Shown: piece by piece, positions 51,508-59,897 of the stretch
Layout of the letters: each line of letters starts with the position of its first letter
How positions within the stretch are numbered: the first letter of the stretch is position 1
Source of the DNA: CBDBLK01 sp965243145
GTDB lineage: Bacteria; Bdellovibrionota; Bacteriovoracia; Bacteriovoracales; Bacteriovoracaceae
Assembly (NCBI GenBank): GCA_965243145.1
Contig: CBDEUB010000002.1
Coordinates: 496,001-560,000 of the forward strand
Length of the DNA: 64,000 bases
Direction of reading: 5' to 3'
Position numbers and translations under genes: made by a program
Notes under the pieces: generated by a model
What the model was told of the DNA's origin: nothing
What the model saw: only the letters and a program-made list of their open reading frames with translations
Database searches by the model: none

Positions 51508-52128
51508 ATGACGGCAATCAGTTTTTTGCGGGAAGGGGGGCCAATTATGCTCCCCCTGTTGGTGCTCTCCCTGGCCTCCTGGGCGGTGGCGCTGGAGCGG
51601 GCGTGGTTTTTGCGGCGCTTTTTGGCCCAGTCCAGGCAACTTTTTGCCAAGGCCAGCGCCCTGGTTAAGCAGCGCAAACTGGATGAGGCCAGGGGGTTGT
51701 GCCACAATGTCCACCCCCTGGTGGGGAAACCCTATTTGGCGGCCTTGGATGCCTCTGCCGGGGCCACTGCCGCCGGCGGGAATGTGATGGCCAAAAGAGT
51801 GGAGCGCCAGTGCCGTGAGACAACTCTCGGCCTCAAGGCCTCCCTGTGGATTCTGGGAACTATCGGCTCCCTCTCCCCTTTTGTCGGCCTGTTTGGCACC
51901 GTGGTGGGCATTATCAAATCCTTTGAGAGTATGGCCGCCACCGGCAAAGCGGGGTTTGCAGTGGTGGCGGGGGGATTGGGGGAGGCCTTAATCGCCACCG
52001 CCGCCGGCATTTTTGTCGCCATCGTGGCCCTCTCCTTTTACAACTATTTTCAAAACTGGCTGGCCGCCATTGCCCTGGAGTTTAGGCACCAAATGGAAGA
52101 ATTGCAGGACTTGATCGAATGGCCATAA
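51508..52128 (+). CDS. exbB: ExbB/TolQ-type proton channel protein
   Basis: 206 residues from ATG 51508, after GAGAGG. Three membrane helices: GGPIMLPLLVLSLASWAVAL, then LWILGTIGSLSPFVGLFGTV followed by VGIIKSF, and GEALIATAAGIFVAIVALSF. The pattern around the last two is that of MotA/TolQ/ExbB. With ExbD it converts the proton gradient into motion for an outer-membrane system. No TonB or TolR partner gene other than exbD is adjacent. Confidence 0.9.
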   Translation: MTAISFLREGGPIMLPLLVLSLASWAVALERAWFLRRFLAQSRQLFAKASALVKQRKLDEARGLCHNVHPLVGKPYLAALDASAGATAAGGNVMAKRVERQCRETTLGLKASLWILGTIGSLSPFVGLFGTVVGIIKSFESMAATGKAGFAVVAGGLGEALIATAAGIFVAIVALSFYNYFQNWLAAIALEFRHQMEELQDLIEWP

Positions 52129-52559
52129 ATTTCAAAGATTCGGAACCCGACTTGGACGGTGATGGTATCGTCGCCGAGATCAATATGACTCCCCTGATCG
52201 ACATCATGTTGGTGCTGCTCATTTTGTTTATGGTGACCAGTTCAATGTCTCTGGAACAGGGCCTGGGCCTGGAACTTCCCCGCGCCCAGGAGACGGCCCC
52301 CGCTCCCTCGGGCCACGCCGTGATTGTGAGTTTGGGCCACTCCGGGCAAATTCTGGTTCAGGGAGAGAGCACCTCGATGGAGCAACTGGAGGCCAAAATC
52401 GCCTTGGCCCTAGAGGAGAGTGGCGGTGGGGTGGTGATTTTGCAGGGCGACCGCCGGTCGAGTTTGGGAAAGGCGGTGGAAATTATGGAGGTGGCCAAGG
52501 CCGCCGGGGCCACAAGTTTTATGATCGCCGCCGAGGGCATCCCTCCCCCCTCTCCCTAG
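52119..52559 (+). CDS. exbD: ExbD/TolR-type protein
   Basis: 146 residues. VAEINMTPLIDIMLVLLILF contains the membrane helix with the proton-carrying Asp. The periplasmic domain (VILQGDRRSSLGKAVEIMEV) has the usual ExbD fold. The start overlaps exbB by 10 bp, so the two are translationally coupled. Confidence 0.92.
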   Translation: MAINFKDSEPDLDGDGIVAEINMTPLIDIMLVLLILFMVTSSMSLEQGLGLELPRAQETAPAPSGHAVIVSLGHSGQILVQGESTSMEQLEAKIALALEESGGGVVILQGDRRSSLGKAVEIMEVAKAAGATSFMIAAEGIPPPSP

Positions 52560-53140
52560 GCCGCCTGTTTTTGGGATTCTCCTGCACTATTGTCTTCATC
52601 TTTCGCCTTCTCTTTGGCCACAAATTTGGAGGCGGGTTTGATTTGAATGGACTCCACAAACTGCCTCAAGAGGGCGCGCTCCCCCTCCTTGAGAAAGGTA
52701 AACTGGGCCACGATCCGGTAGGGCAACTTGTTATTTCCGATAACGCGGCCTTTTATATTGAAATAGCGGCAGTGGACGACTTCGGCGTTGGCCACAAACA
52801 TTTTGGGAATCAAAAATTCGAGAACGATGGACTGCCCCTCAATATAGGACTGGGGAGCAAAAAAACACAGGCGGCCAATTTCAATTTCCGAGAGCACACA
52901 CATGCCCCGGCGGATTTTGTCTTTGGGGAGAAGAGTGGAGATATTTTGCCTGGCCTCCGCTCTGGCATTCTCCCCGAGAGTGTACTCTTGGCGGATGGCC
53001 TCGATTTCTTCGGGAGTCAGGGCCTTTTCATTCTCTTTGATTTTTTGTTCCACCACCACCTCAATTTCATCTCTCAGCGTCCAGATATTGAGGCCAATTT
53101 TTTTGATAAAAACCGGGTCGGTCGAATTTCCGTGGATCAA
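52556..53140 (-). CDS. PilZ-like domain protein
   Basis: 194 residues. N-terminal helical part (RDEIEVVVEQKIKENEKALT), then a beta-barrel-like region: IRRGMCVLSEIEIGRLCFFA, GQSIVLEFLIPKMFVANAEV, YRIVAQFTFLKEGERALLRQ. This layout fits PilZ domains, but the RxxxR c-di-GMP motif is not clear, so nucleotide binding is uncertain. TTG start after AAGGCGGG. It overlaps exbD by 4 bp tail to tail. Confidence 0.6.
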   Translation of the reverse strand: MIHGNSTDPVFIKKIGLNIWTLRDEIEVVVEQKIKENEKALTPEEIEAIRQEYTLGENARAEARQNISTLLPKDKIRRGMCVLSEIEIGRLCFFAPQSYIEGQSIVLEFLIPKMFVANAEVVHCRYFNIKGRVIGNNKLPYRIVAQFTFLKEGERALLRQFVESIQIKPASKFVAKEKAKDEDNSAGESQKQAA

Positions 53141-53248
53141 TTCCCGCCTTCCTTGCTAGGTTTGAGTCTCTTTTTATAACGATAACACAACGCGCCTTTT
53201 TCTTTTGAGGCGGGCAAAGTCATCGCCGGAAAATTCTTCCCAGGGGCC

Positions 53249-53395
53249 ATTACTCACACTTCAGGCCATCTTGTGGTTCAGCTTCGCCATCGCTGCTTGC
53301 CTCCGCATCCTGCTCCGGCACCGCCCATCGGGGCGGCCGTCGCTCGTCGCCTTCCTGGCGACTCCGTGCTTCACCCCAATCTGACCTAAATTGTG
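53249..53395. repeat. Dispersed repeat element, copy 3
   Basis: Shares TACTCACACTTCAGGCCATC with copy 1 and the internal blocks GCCTCCGCATCCTGCTCCGG, CACCGCCCATCGGGGCGG and TGGCGACTCCGTGC with copy 2, but in another order (the CTTCGCCATCGCT block comes first). The right end CCAATCTGACCTAAATTGTG stops short of a full inverted repeat near the adjacent insertion sequence. The mosaic order implies recombination between copies. Confidence 0.65.
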
Positions 53396-53414
53396 CGGTT
53401 TTTTGAACATTGTT

Positions 53415-54500
53415 GGCCTTGTTGCATAAATCGGGATTAGAGTTGCGGAGGCCCCACAGGAAAGGAAAAATTTTGCTATCCAGTGGGAATGGCCATAGTC
53501 CGAGGCATTCCGAGACGAGTCATACAATTCAGCACCATCGTCTTTATCTCTGCTTCCGCCACCTGGGTGGCCATCTTCCTCGACAACAGCGAAGGCCCTA
53601 GCAGCTTTTTAAAGCGGAACATCTGGGTTTCCACTAAACTCCGCCTGTGATAACCCACTCTCTTCTTCCAACTCCTCTTACTCGAACTCTCCCAAAGTTC
53701 TCTCACTATCCTATTCCTCTGTGCCAAACCTGGCGTAGGCGCTCGCGCCAGCGAAGTTCCCCCTCGCAAATCAATAATCGCCTTCCCTCCTTTGGCATCT
53801 ATCGACTCAAAACATTCCCTATACATATACGCCGCATCCGCAAACGCTTCTTTAATTTGGGGAATATCTTTAATCAAACTCGGAAGCGTTTTTCCATCCG
53901 TTCTATTTGACTCTGTTAATTCCATCGACACTATCTCAAACGATTGGGGATTCACTGCCAAATGCAGCTTGCGCCAAGTCCGCCTTTTCGATTTCCCATG
54001 AATCCTCATTTTCCATTCCCCTTCCCCGTACACTTTAAGGCCAGTGGAATCCACCACAACATTAATAGGCCTGCGGATATTCTTGGCCTTGGAGGGAATT
54101 TTGATACTGCTGGAGCGACGGCAAAGCTGGGTATAGCTGGGCACAGGTAGCGCCAAACCCAACTGTTCAAAGAGTCCTTCAATCAAACCTTGAGTGGTGC
54201 GCAGGGGAAGGTTGAATCGAGCGCGGAGGGTGAGGCATAAGAGGATGCAAGTTTCGCTAAAAAAATATGGCCTCCCTTTCCGACTTTCCGTGTCAGCAAA
54301 CCAGGATTGGATGGCATCCTCATTAAACCATAGGGTGATATTGCCTCGATTGATGAGGGCACGATTATATTGACTCCAATTTTGGATTTTATATGCTACC
54401 TTTGACATCGCCGGCCTCCTTGCTTTTTTCCAAAATATAGGATGCCGGCATTTTCCTCTTATTTCAACGCTTTAACCTGCCTCATTTACGCAACAAGGCC
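53415..54500. mobile_element. IS5-family (IS903-like) insertion sequence
   Basis: 1086 bp with terminal inverted repeats GGCCTTGTTGCATAAAT and, reversed at the right end, GGCCTTGTTGCGTAAAT. One transposase gene fills it. The flanking 9 bp (AACATTGTT and GGGCGCGCG) do not match, so no target duplication remains, suggesting a later rearrangement at one side. Confidence 0.85.
53476..54408 (-). CDS. IS5-family transposase
   Basis: 310 residues, intact DDE transposase. INVVVDSTGLKVYGEGEWKM has the first catalytic Asp with the IS903-type DSTG motif; KEAFADAAYMYRECFESIDA the second Asp; the R...E region is RSLVETQMFRFKKLLG. Length and order are complete, so the element may be active. Confidence 0.92.
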   Translation of the reverse strand: MSKVAYKIQNWSQYNRALINRGNITLWFNEDAIQSWFADTESRKGRPYFFSETCILLCLTLRARFNLPLRTTQGLIEGLFEQLGLALPVPSYTQLCRRSSSIKIPSKAKNIRRPINVVVDSTGLKVYGEGEWKMRIHGKSKRRTWRKLHLAVNPQSFEIVSMELTESNRTDGKTLPSLIKDIPQIKEAFADAAYMYRECFESIDAKGGKAIIDLRGGTSLARAPTPGLAQRNRIVRELWESSSKRSWKKRVGYHRRSLVETQMFRFKKLLGPSLLSRKMATQVAEAEIKTMVLNCMTRLGMPRTMAIPTG

Positions 54501-54516
54501 GGGCGCGCGGAGAAAT

Positions 54517-54537
54517 TGGTGCCCCGACGCGGATTGA
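54517..54537 (-). other. tRNA 3'-end-like fragment, possible attachment site
   Basis: On the minus strand TCAATCCGCGTCGGGGCACC followed by A reads as the end of a T-loop, T-stem strand, acceptor strand, discriminator and CCA. The 5' part of a tRNA is absent. Integrating elements leave such 21-nt copies as att sites. It lies at the edge of the 54.8-64 kb defence genes. Confidence 0.45.
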
Positions 54538-54539
54538 CT

Positions 54540-54569
54540 AATGCATTTTGCCAAAACAAAAAATGCATT
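54540..54569. repeat. 10-bp perfect inverted repeat
   Basis: AATGCATTTT and AAAATGCATT separated by 10 bp, directly after the tRNA-like fragment. Could be a recombinase arm or core site, or a simple hairpin. Confidence 0.4.
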
Positions 54570-54848
54570 ACAGCAAACCACTCTAACTCACTGAATTTAC
54601 TAACCTTTTACTAACCCGTACAAACACGCGCATTGCGTTCTAATTTCATCTAAAATGGGTCTTTTTGAGGTGTAATAGCCCAAATTTAGCCCATTGAAAA
54701 TGGCCTTTTTTGGGCCAAATCCCCCCGACACAAATAGGGCACCATGCAATCTGCAAAATTTGGCCCATAAAAATTGACCTATGCACCGCCTCCAACAGGT
54801 TTATCTAGCCTGCCCGTGGGATTCCTATCGGGTTGTTTTTTCTCTAAT

Positions 54849-57800
54849 CTAATCATTCACTTGGCCAACTACCTTCATCAGTTCTGTGTAACTATTTATG
54901 ACATCATATTTTATTTTTTGACCATCAATTTTTTCATTGATTTTGTCAAAAAACCTTCTTGCACACTCTATTTTGCCTGCCTCTATTTTTCTCAATTCCA
55001 TACTGAACATGGAGCCTTTGGTTTCTGCCACAAAGTAGATATGCTTGATATTCCCTTCTTTGAAGGCAATCGCCCAATCGGGATTGTAGTTTCCAACGGG
55101 GGTAGGAATAGCAAAGCCCCTAGGCAGTTTGGCATAGACGACGACTTCTCGGCCAGCATCTAAATCACGGACGAAGTTTTCTTCAATACGGGAGTCTGTT
55201 GCAACATAATCATATATATGTTTTTTCAAACGAACTGCGCTTTTTAAATTTTGTCGAACCTGGTTTTGAGTGAAAATATCTGTGGAATAAGTCTCCGAAG
55301 TTAAATCATAACTCAAGTGTTCGATAATCGCCGTTGCCTTTTCTTCATTGATAAGAGTTATCGCTTGGGAAATAAAATCTTCAGGATTTCTTTTAAATTG
55401 ATCAAATACCCCTTTTTCTAATTGAGATATAATGTTTTGAATAGTTTTACCACTTAAACTAACTCTCTCCATAATTTGTTCAATTAAATTATATTTGACT
55501 TCTGATTGGATCGAGCGGTTATATTTTTTTGTTGAAGTTTCGGTAACTACAAAGCCTTGCTTCTCTTGTATTTGTTCATGGGTCAAATCTTTTTTCTGCT
55601 CTCCTCGTTGAATAAAATACTGCAAGGGACTAACTTTTAGTTTTGTATTCAAAGATATGACACATTTTTTGACCAATTCATGGGAATCAAATCGGATACC
55701 ATATATGGCCTTTTTATTAATTTTTGCCCATAATTTTTGAAATTCTTTCTTATCAAAATTTTGATTCAGAGAATTGATTTTTGTTTTTCGTTCATCTTCA
55801 ATATCCGGCAATAGTGCATCACTGTAGACGCTATCTATAAGCGAAAAAATTTTTTCTTTGTAGGGTTGCAGTGACTCGGGTAGTAGTTTCAATTCATCTT
55901 CTTTTTTTGCCTCATGATATTTTGTGGTAATCCTCTTGTCTCCATCGACATAATCATTTTTGACCAAATAGTGATAAATATTGGTGGCCATTCCTTCATC
56001 AATCAAAATATCTTCGCCGTCTTCCATATAGAGAATTTTACCTTTAAAAAAATCTTCATCCGCTTTTTGGGGCCTATCCGAGAGACCTTCAACAATATCC
56101 TGCTGTAAGCCAGAAACGAAATCTTTGTAACTTTCATTAGCTACCACGGTTAAAATATTAGTGATATGAACAGTTTGTGGGTCGTCCTGTCTTTCGCCAA
56201 ATTGGTTGACAGAAATACGCATACCTCGGCCCACTTCCTGCCTTCTCGAAATGGTATTGTCACTTCTTTTTAAGGCACAAATCACAAATACATTTGGATT
56301 ATCCCATCCTTCACGAAGCGCCGAATGGGAGAAAATAAATCTTGTAGGCTCTTCAAGCGAAAGCAATTTTTCTTTATCTTTCAAGATCAAATCATAGGCA
56401 TCCACATCCCTACATTCTCGCTCTTCCCCACGGCCAGCCTCCTTAGAATCAATCATTTTCTTATTTTTATCTACGGAAAAATATCCATTGTGAGTTTCTT
56501 CGGCCGAAATTCTTTCAAGGTATTTTTTATACTCAGCGTCAATAAGTGAAGATTTTTTTATTTCATCGACAAGGCGTTGATATTCTTCTTCAAATAATTT
56601 GGCATACTCGCCATTCTCTCTTCCTTTTTCTGAATAAATCCTATATTTTGCCACCTCGTCGATAAAAAACAAAGACAGCACCTTAATCCCTTTGGAATAG
56701 AGAAGCTGCTCTTTCTCAAAATGCGCTTTGAGTGCCTCTCGTATTTGGATATGCCGTAAAATTGATTCGTTGACATTCCCCACGGCCTCACCGATCTGTA
56801 ATGTATCGCCATTGGTAAATTCGATGCTGTCTATTCTGGCATCAATATCGGATACGACGAACCCTCTGTACTGTTCAAGTCTTCCAGAGATTTCATATAA
56901 ATTATGGCCTTTTTCTATTTTGCGAGATACTCTCTTGATTCCATTTTTCTGTTTGATCTCCAACTCCATTCTCGCAATGGGTGGTTTATTTGTGGATGTT
57001 TCGATAGATTCCAAATAGAGATAGGCGTTCGTTCCTGTCAAACCTTTTTGAGTAATTCCTCGAACCGAGATTTTTTTCACCAATTTTTGGTTATAGGCAT
57101 CCAATGCATCCAAACGATAGATCTTGTTGTGTTGGGTTTTATGGGTCGCCGAATAGTGCAAAACGAAGAGCGGATTGAATTTTTCCAAAGATTCCAAGGT
57201 TTTTTTCCCTTCCATCTTCTGTGGCTCATCGAGGATCAATATGGGATTATTTGCACTAATGACATCAATGGGACGACGACTTTGAAATTCATCCAACCGT
57301 TCGTAAATTCGGCGGTTATCTTTTCCTTTAGCGTTGAATGCTTGAATATTGATAACCATGATATTGATTTGACTACTGGAAGAAAAGCTTTCTAAATTGT
57401 TTAATTTTTTGGAATTGTATATAAAAAAATCTGATCTTTTATGGTATTCTTCCAAAAAATGTTCCGCAGTTATTTCGAGTGTTTTATAAACACCTTCTCT
57501 AATGGCGATACTTGGAACGACAATGATAAATTTACTCCAACCATATTTTTTATTCATTTCAAAAATAGTCTTGATATAGCAATAAGTTTTGCCTGTCCCA
57601 GTCTCCATCTCCACATCTAAATTGATTTGGGCACTCTTTGTCTCCACCAAGTCCATTGATTGGTAGAGGTGCTGTTTTTGTTGTATGCCTCTTATATTTT
57701 CGAGAATTTGTGATCTTCCAATTTTTATTTCATTATTTTTAAAACCGACTGCTTCAAGATTTATAGGAATGTCTCCAGGGTCAATCCTATAACGAATGCC

Positions 57801-57887
57801 CTGATCTTTAGGTTGCCCAGCAAAGCATCCTACGACGGTCTTTACGGCACGGGATTGGTATTCTTGCTTTTTAAATTTTAATTTCAA
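54849..57887 (-). CDS. res: Type III restriction endonuclease subunit Res
   Basis: 1012 residues. Superfamily 2 helicase: VEMETGTGKTYCYIKTIF (Walker A) and ILILDEPQKMEG (DEPQ motif II), FIFSHSALREGWDNPNVFVI (motif V region), SRRQEVGRGMRISVNQFG (motif VI). C-terminal PD-(D/E)xK nuclease: NYNPDWAIAFKEGN and IYFVAETKGSM give D...ExK. Cuts after meeting two inversely oriented unmodified sites, in complex with Mod. Starts within the mod stop. Confidence 0.95.
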   Translation of the reverse strand: MKLKFKKQEYQSRAVKTVVGCFAGQPKDQGIRYRIDPGDIPINLEAVGFKNNEIKIGRSQILENIRGIQQKQHLYQSMDLVETKSAQINLDVEMETGTGKTYCYIKTIFEMNKKYGWSKFIIVVPSIAIREGVYKTLEITAEHFLEEYHKRSDFFIYNSKKLNNLESFSSSSQINIMVINIQAFNAKGKDNRRIYERLDEFQSRRPIDVISANNPILILDEPQKMEGKKTLESLEKFNPLFVLHYSATHKTQHNKIYRLDALDAYNQKLVKKISVRGITQKGLTGTNAYLYLESIETSTNKPPIARMELEIKQKNGIKRVSRKIEKGHNLYEISGRLEQYRGFVVSDIDARIDSIEFTNGDTLQIGEAVGNVNESILRHIQIREALKAHFEKEQLLYSKGIKVLSLFFIDEVAKYRIYSEKGRENGEYAKLFEEEYQRLVDEIKKSSLIDAEYKKYLERISAEETHNGYFSVDKNKKMIDSKEAGRGEERECRDVDAYDLILKDKEKLLSLEEPTRFIFSHSALREGWDNPNVFVICALKRSDNTISRRQEVGRGMRISVNQFGERQDDPQTVHITNILTVVANESYKDFVSGLQQDIVEGLSDRPQKADEDFFKGKILYMEDGEDILIDEGMATNIYHYLVKNDYVDGDKRITTKYHEAKKEDELKLLPESLQPYKEKIFSLIDSVYSDALLPDIEDERKTKINSLNQNFDKKEFQKLWAKINKKAIYGIRFDSHELVKKCVISLNTKLKVSPLQYFIQRGEQKKDLTHEQIQEKQGFVVTETSTKKYNRSIQSEVKYNLIEQIMERVSLSGKTIQNIISQLEKGVFDQFKRNPEDFISQAITLINEEKATAIIEHLSYDLTSETYSTDIFTQNQVRQNLKSAVRLKKHIYDYVATDSRIEENFVRDLDAGREVVVYAKLPRGFAIPTPVGNYNPDWAIAFKEGNIKHIYFVAETKGSMFSMELRKIEAGKIECARRFFDKINEKIDGQKIKYDVINSYTELMKVVGQVND

Positions 57888-59770
57888 ATGACCCTCACTT
57901 CTGTATGAGGGGCAAGCATTTTAAAAATTTGTTCGGTGTTAATTTTGGCACTATCGTCTCGAAATCCTTGATCACGAAATACCATTTTCAAAGGCCCATT
58001 TGTTCGTGAAATCAGTTTTTTGCAAAAGTCCTCCGTTACCTCGCCGTTTTTGGCAAAACAGGCCACCATGGTGTTTTCATCAACGAAAAAGACCTCTTGG
58101 CCCTCGATAACCTCTTTTTTAATAGAAAGATCGAGTGGTATGCCCCAATCGAGCATTGCTTGAAACAGCAAGTCTTCAAAAGTCCGGTCTTCTTTGAATT
58201 TGTCCACCATTTTGGAGAGCAAGTCTTGTGTATATTCTTCCGGCGTGTAGTACACATCGTTCATATTGGAACTATCCACCTTGAGAGAACGAAACCCTAT
58301 GTCCAATTCGGTTGCTGCTTCAGGATTGTCTTGCTTAATTTTGGCACCAGCACGACGGATGCGCTCCCTCCCTATATCGGCGATGGTTTTGTATCCGTTT
58401 TTAAAGGCCTCGGAATCTTTATCGCATTTCTCCGGTAATTGCACCATAATAAATTTGCGTTTTCCTCCATCTTCGGCATTCAATTGCATAACAGCGTGGG
58501 CAGTGGTGGCAGACCCAGAGAAAAAATCCATGACAATGCCATTTTTGCCATGATCTCCTAACTTTATAAAATTTTTCAGTAAACTTATAGGTTTAGGGCT
58601 GTCAAAAATTTTTACTCCATTGAAAAGTTTTTTTACATTTTTTGTAGCGTTTGTAGTTGTATCTATTTTATCCCATAATGTTTTTGCTACCCGTCCTCTT
58701 TCCAACGCTTCATTTAGAAACCGCTTTCTTTGAGGGCCAGCACTTCCATCGACTCCAAAAACAATACGATTATCTTTTACGAGTTTTTGGAATTTTTTAT
58801 AGTCATTTTTCCAGCTATTACCATTGTTCGGCCTAAATATTTCTCCTGTTTTAGGGTTTTTTATTTCATATAGTTGATTTGGCCTAACTCCTCCTACTTG
58901 GAAAGGATCAGCTTTCCACGAACCTCTGGGATCATTGTCAGGGTTAGAGAATCCTTCTCCTGATTCGGGAAACCTAAAGCAAGAACGATTTTCTATAAAA
59001 AAAGATTTGTTTTTTGAATAACACAGATTATAGGTGTGAGAGGTGGACAAAAGTGCCGTATTGGTAACAGATTTTGTTGAATTCCAAATAATATTACCAA
59101 TAAAATTGCTTTGACCGAACACTTCATCGCAAACCTTTCTCAAATTATGTAACTCATTGTCATCAATACTAACAAAAATCATCCCATCATCCCTCAACAA
59201 ATTTCTCGCCACCTTCAAACGAGAATACATCATGGAACACCAGTCCGAATGGAATCTGCCGTTGGAGTCCGTATTGGCCACTAACCGTTCGCCGTTGCCA
59301 TTTTTCTGTCCTGATCGCACAAGGTATTCTTGGGTATTTTCAGAAAAGTCGTCTTTGTAGATAAAGTCGTTTCCCGTATTATATGGAGGATCGATATAAA
59401 TCATCTTGACTTTCCCTAGATAAGTCTCTTGCAATAGTTTTAATGTGTTGAGGTTATCTCCTTCGATAAAAAGATTTTTTGTGTTGTCAAAATCAATACT
59501 TTCTTCGCGGCAAGGACGGAGCGTTTTAGCGATAGGGCGATTGGCCGTTAATAGTGCCTGCAATTTACCTGGCCAATCTAGGCGGTAGCGTTCTTGCCTC
59601 TCCTCTACTAGAACATCCGAAAGTTCTTGCTTGAGCAAATCAAAATCAATAGATTTTTTTAAATTCCCTTTCTCGTCCTGCGATTCAGTAACACAATTGG
59701 GAAATAACTCGGCCAATTTGGCGATATTTTTATCCGTGAAATCAGGCGTATGCATTTTTAGTTTCTCCAT
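57884..59770 (-). CDS. mod: Type III DNA methyltransferase subunit Mod
   Basis: 628 residues from ATG 59770, behind GGGAGGAG; in-frame upstream codons to 59845 are less likely. MIYIDPPYNTGNDFIYKDDF carries the catalytic DPPY, and GIVMDFFSGSATTAHAVMQL the SAM site, so it is a beta-class N6-adenine methylase. The central variable region (about 250-430) is the target-recognition domain and is AT-rich. No simple repeat tract is seen, so phase variation is unlikely. Confidence 0.95.
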   Translation of the reverse strand: MEKLKMHTPDFTDKNIAKLAELFPNCVTESQDEKGNLKKSIDFDLLKQELSDVLVEERQERYRLDWPGKLQALLTANRPIAKTLRPCREESIDFDNTKNLFIEGDNLNTLKLLQETYLGKVKMIYIDPPYNTGNDFIYKDDFSENTQEYLVRSGQKNGNGERLVANTDSNGRFHSDWCSMMYSRLKVARNLLRDDGMIFVSIDDNELHNLRKVCDEVFGQSNFIGNIIWNSTKSVTNTALLSTSHTYNLCYSKNKSFFIENRSCFRFPESGEGFSNPDNDPRGSWKADPFQVGGVRPNQLYEIKNPKTGEIFRPNNGNSWKNDYKKFQKLVKDNRIVFGVDGSAGPQRKRFLNEALERGRVAKTLWDKIDTTTNATKNVKKLFNGVKIFDSPKPISLLKNFIKLGDHGKNGIVMDFFSGSATTAHAVMQLNAEDGGKRKFIMVQLPEKCDKDSEAFKNGYKTIADIGRERIRRAGAKIKQDNPEAATELDIGFRSLKVDSSNMNDVYYTPEEYTQDLLSKMVDKFKEDRTFEDLLFQAMLDWGIPLDLSIKKEVIEGQEVFFVDENTMVACFAKNGEVTEDFCKKLISRTNGPLKMVFRDQGFRDDSAKINTEQIFKMLAPHTEVRVI

Positions 59771-59897
59771 TTTTTTTATTTTCTCCTCCCGAAAGCCCAT
59801 TCGTTTCTTTTGTTGGAATCCCGCAGAAGATTGCAAAAATTCCATATAAAATTAACTGATTTTTTATGAGTTTTATTATTCATTAGCCTAATATCCT

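Larger units (their letters stand above)
54501..54848. other. Gene-free boundary of the defence island
   Basis: About 350 bp between the insertion sequence and the res stop. Holds a tRNA-3'-end-like fragment, a 10-bp inverted repeat, and GGCC-containing inverted sequence near 54700 (ATGGCC, T-run, GGGCCAAAT) that may end the res transcript. No open frame of interest. Confidence 0.5.

Noticed and set aside
53261..53527. 88-residue minus-strand frame through repeat copy 3
   Set aside because: It runs from the insertion sequence into the non-coding repeat. Its Arg-rich sequence is only the translation of the repeat.
53406..54509. Intact 9-bp target duplication of the IS903-like element
   Set aside because: The flanking 9-mers AACATTGTT and GGGCGCGCG do not match.
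57884..59770. Phase-variable type III mod
   Set aside because: No homopolymer or tandem repeat tract is visible in or before the gene.
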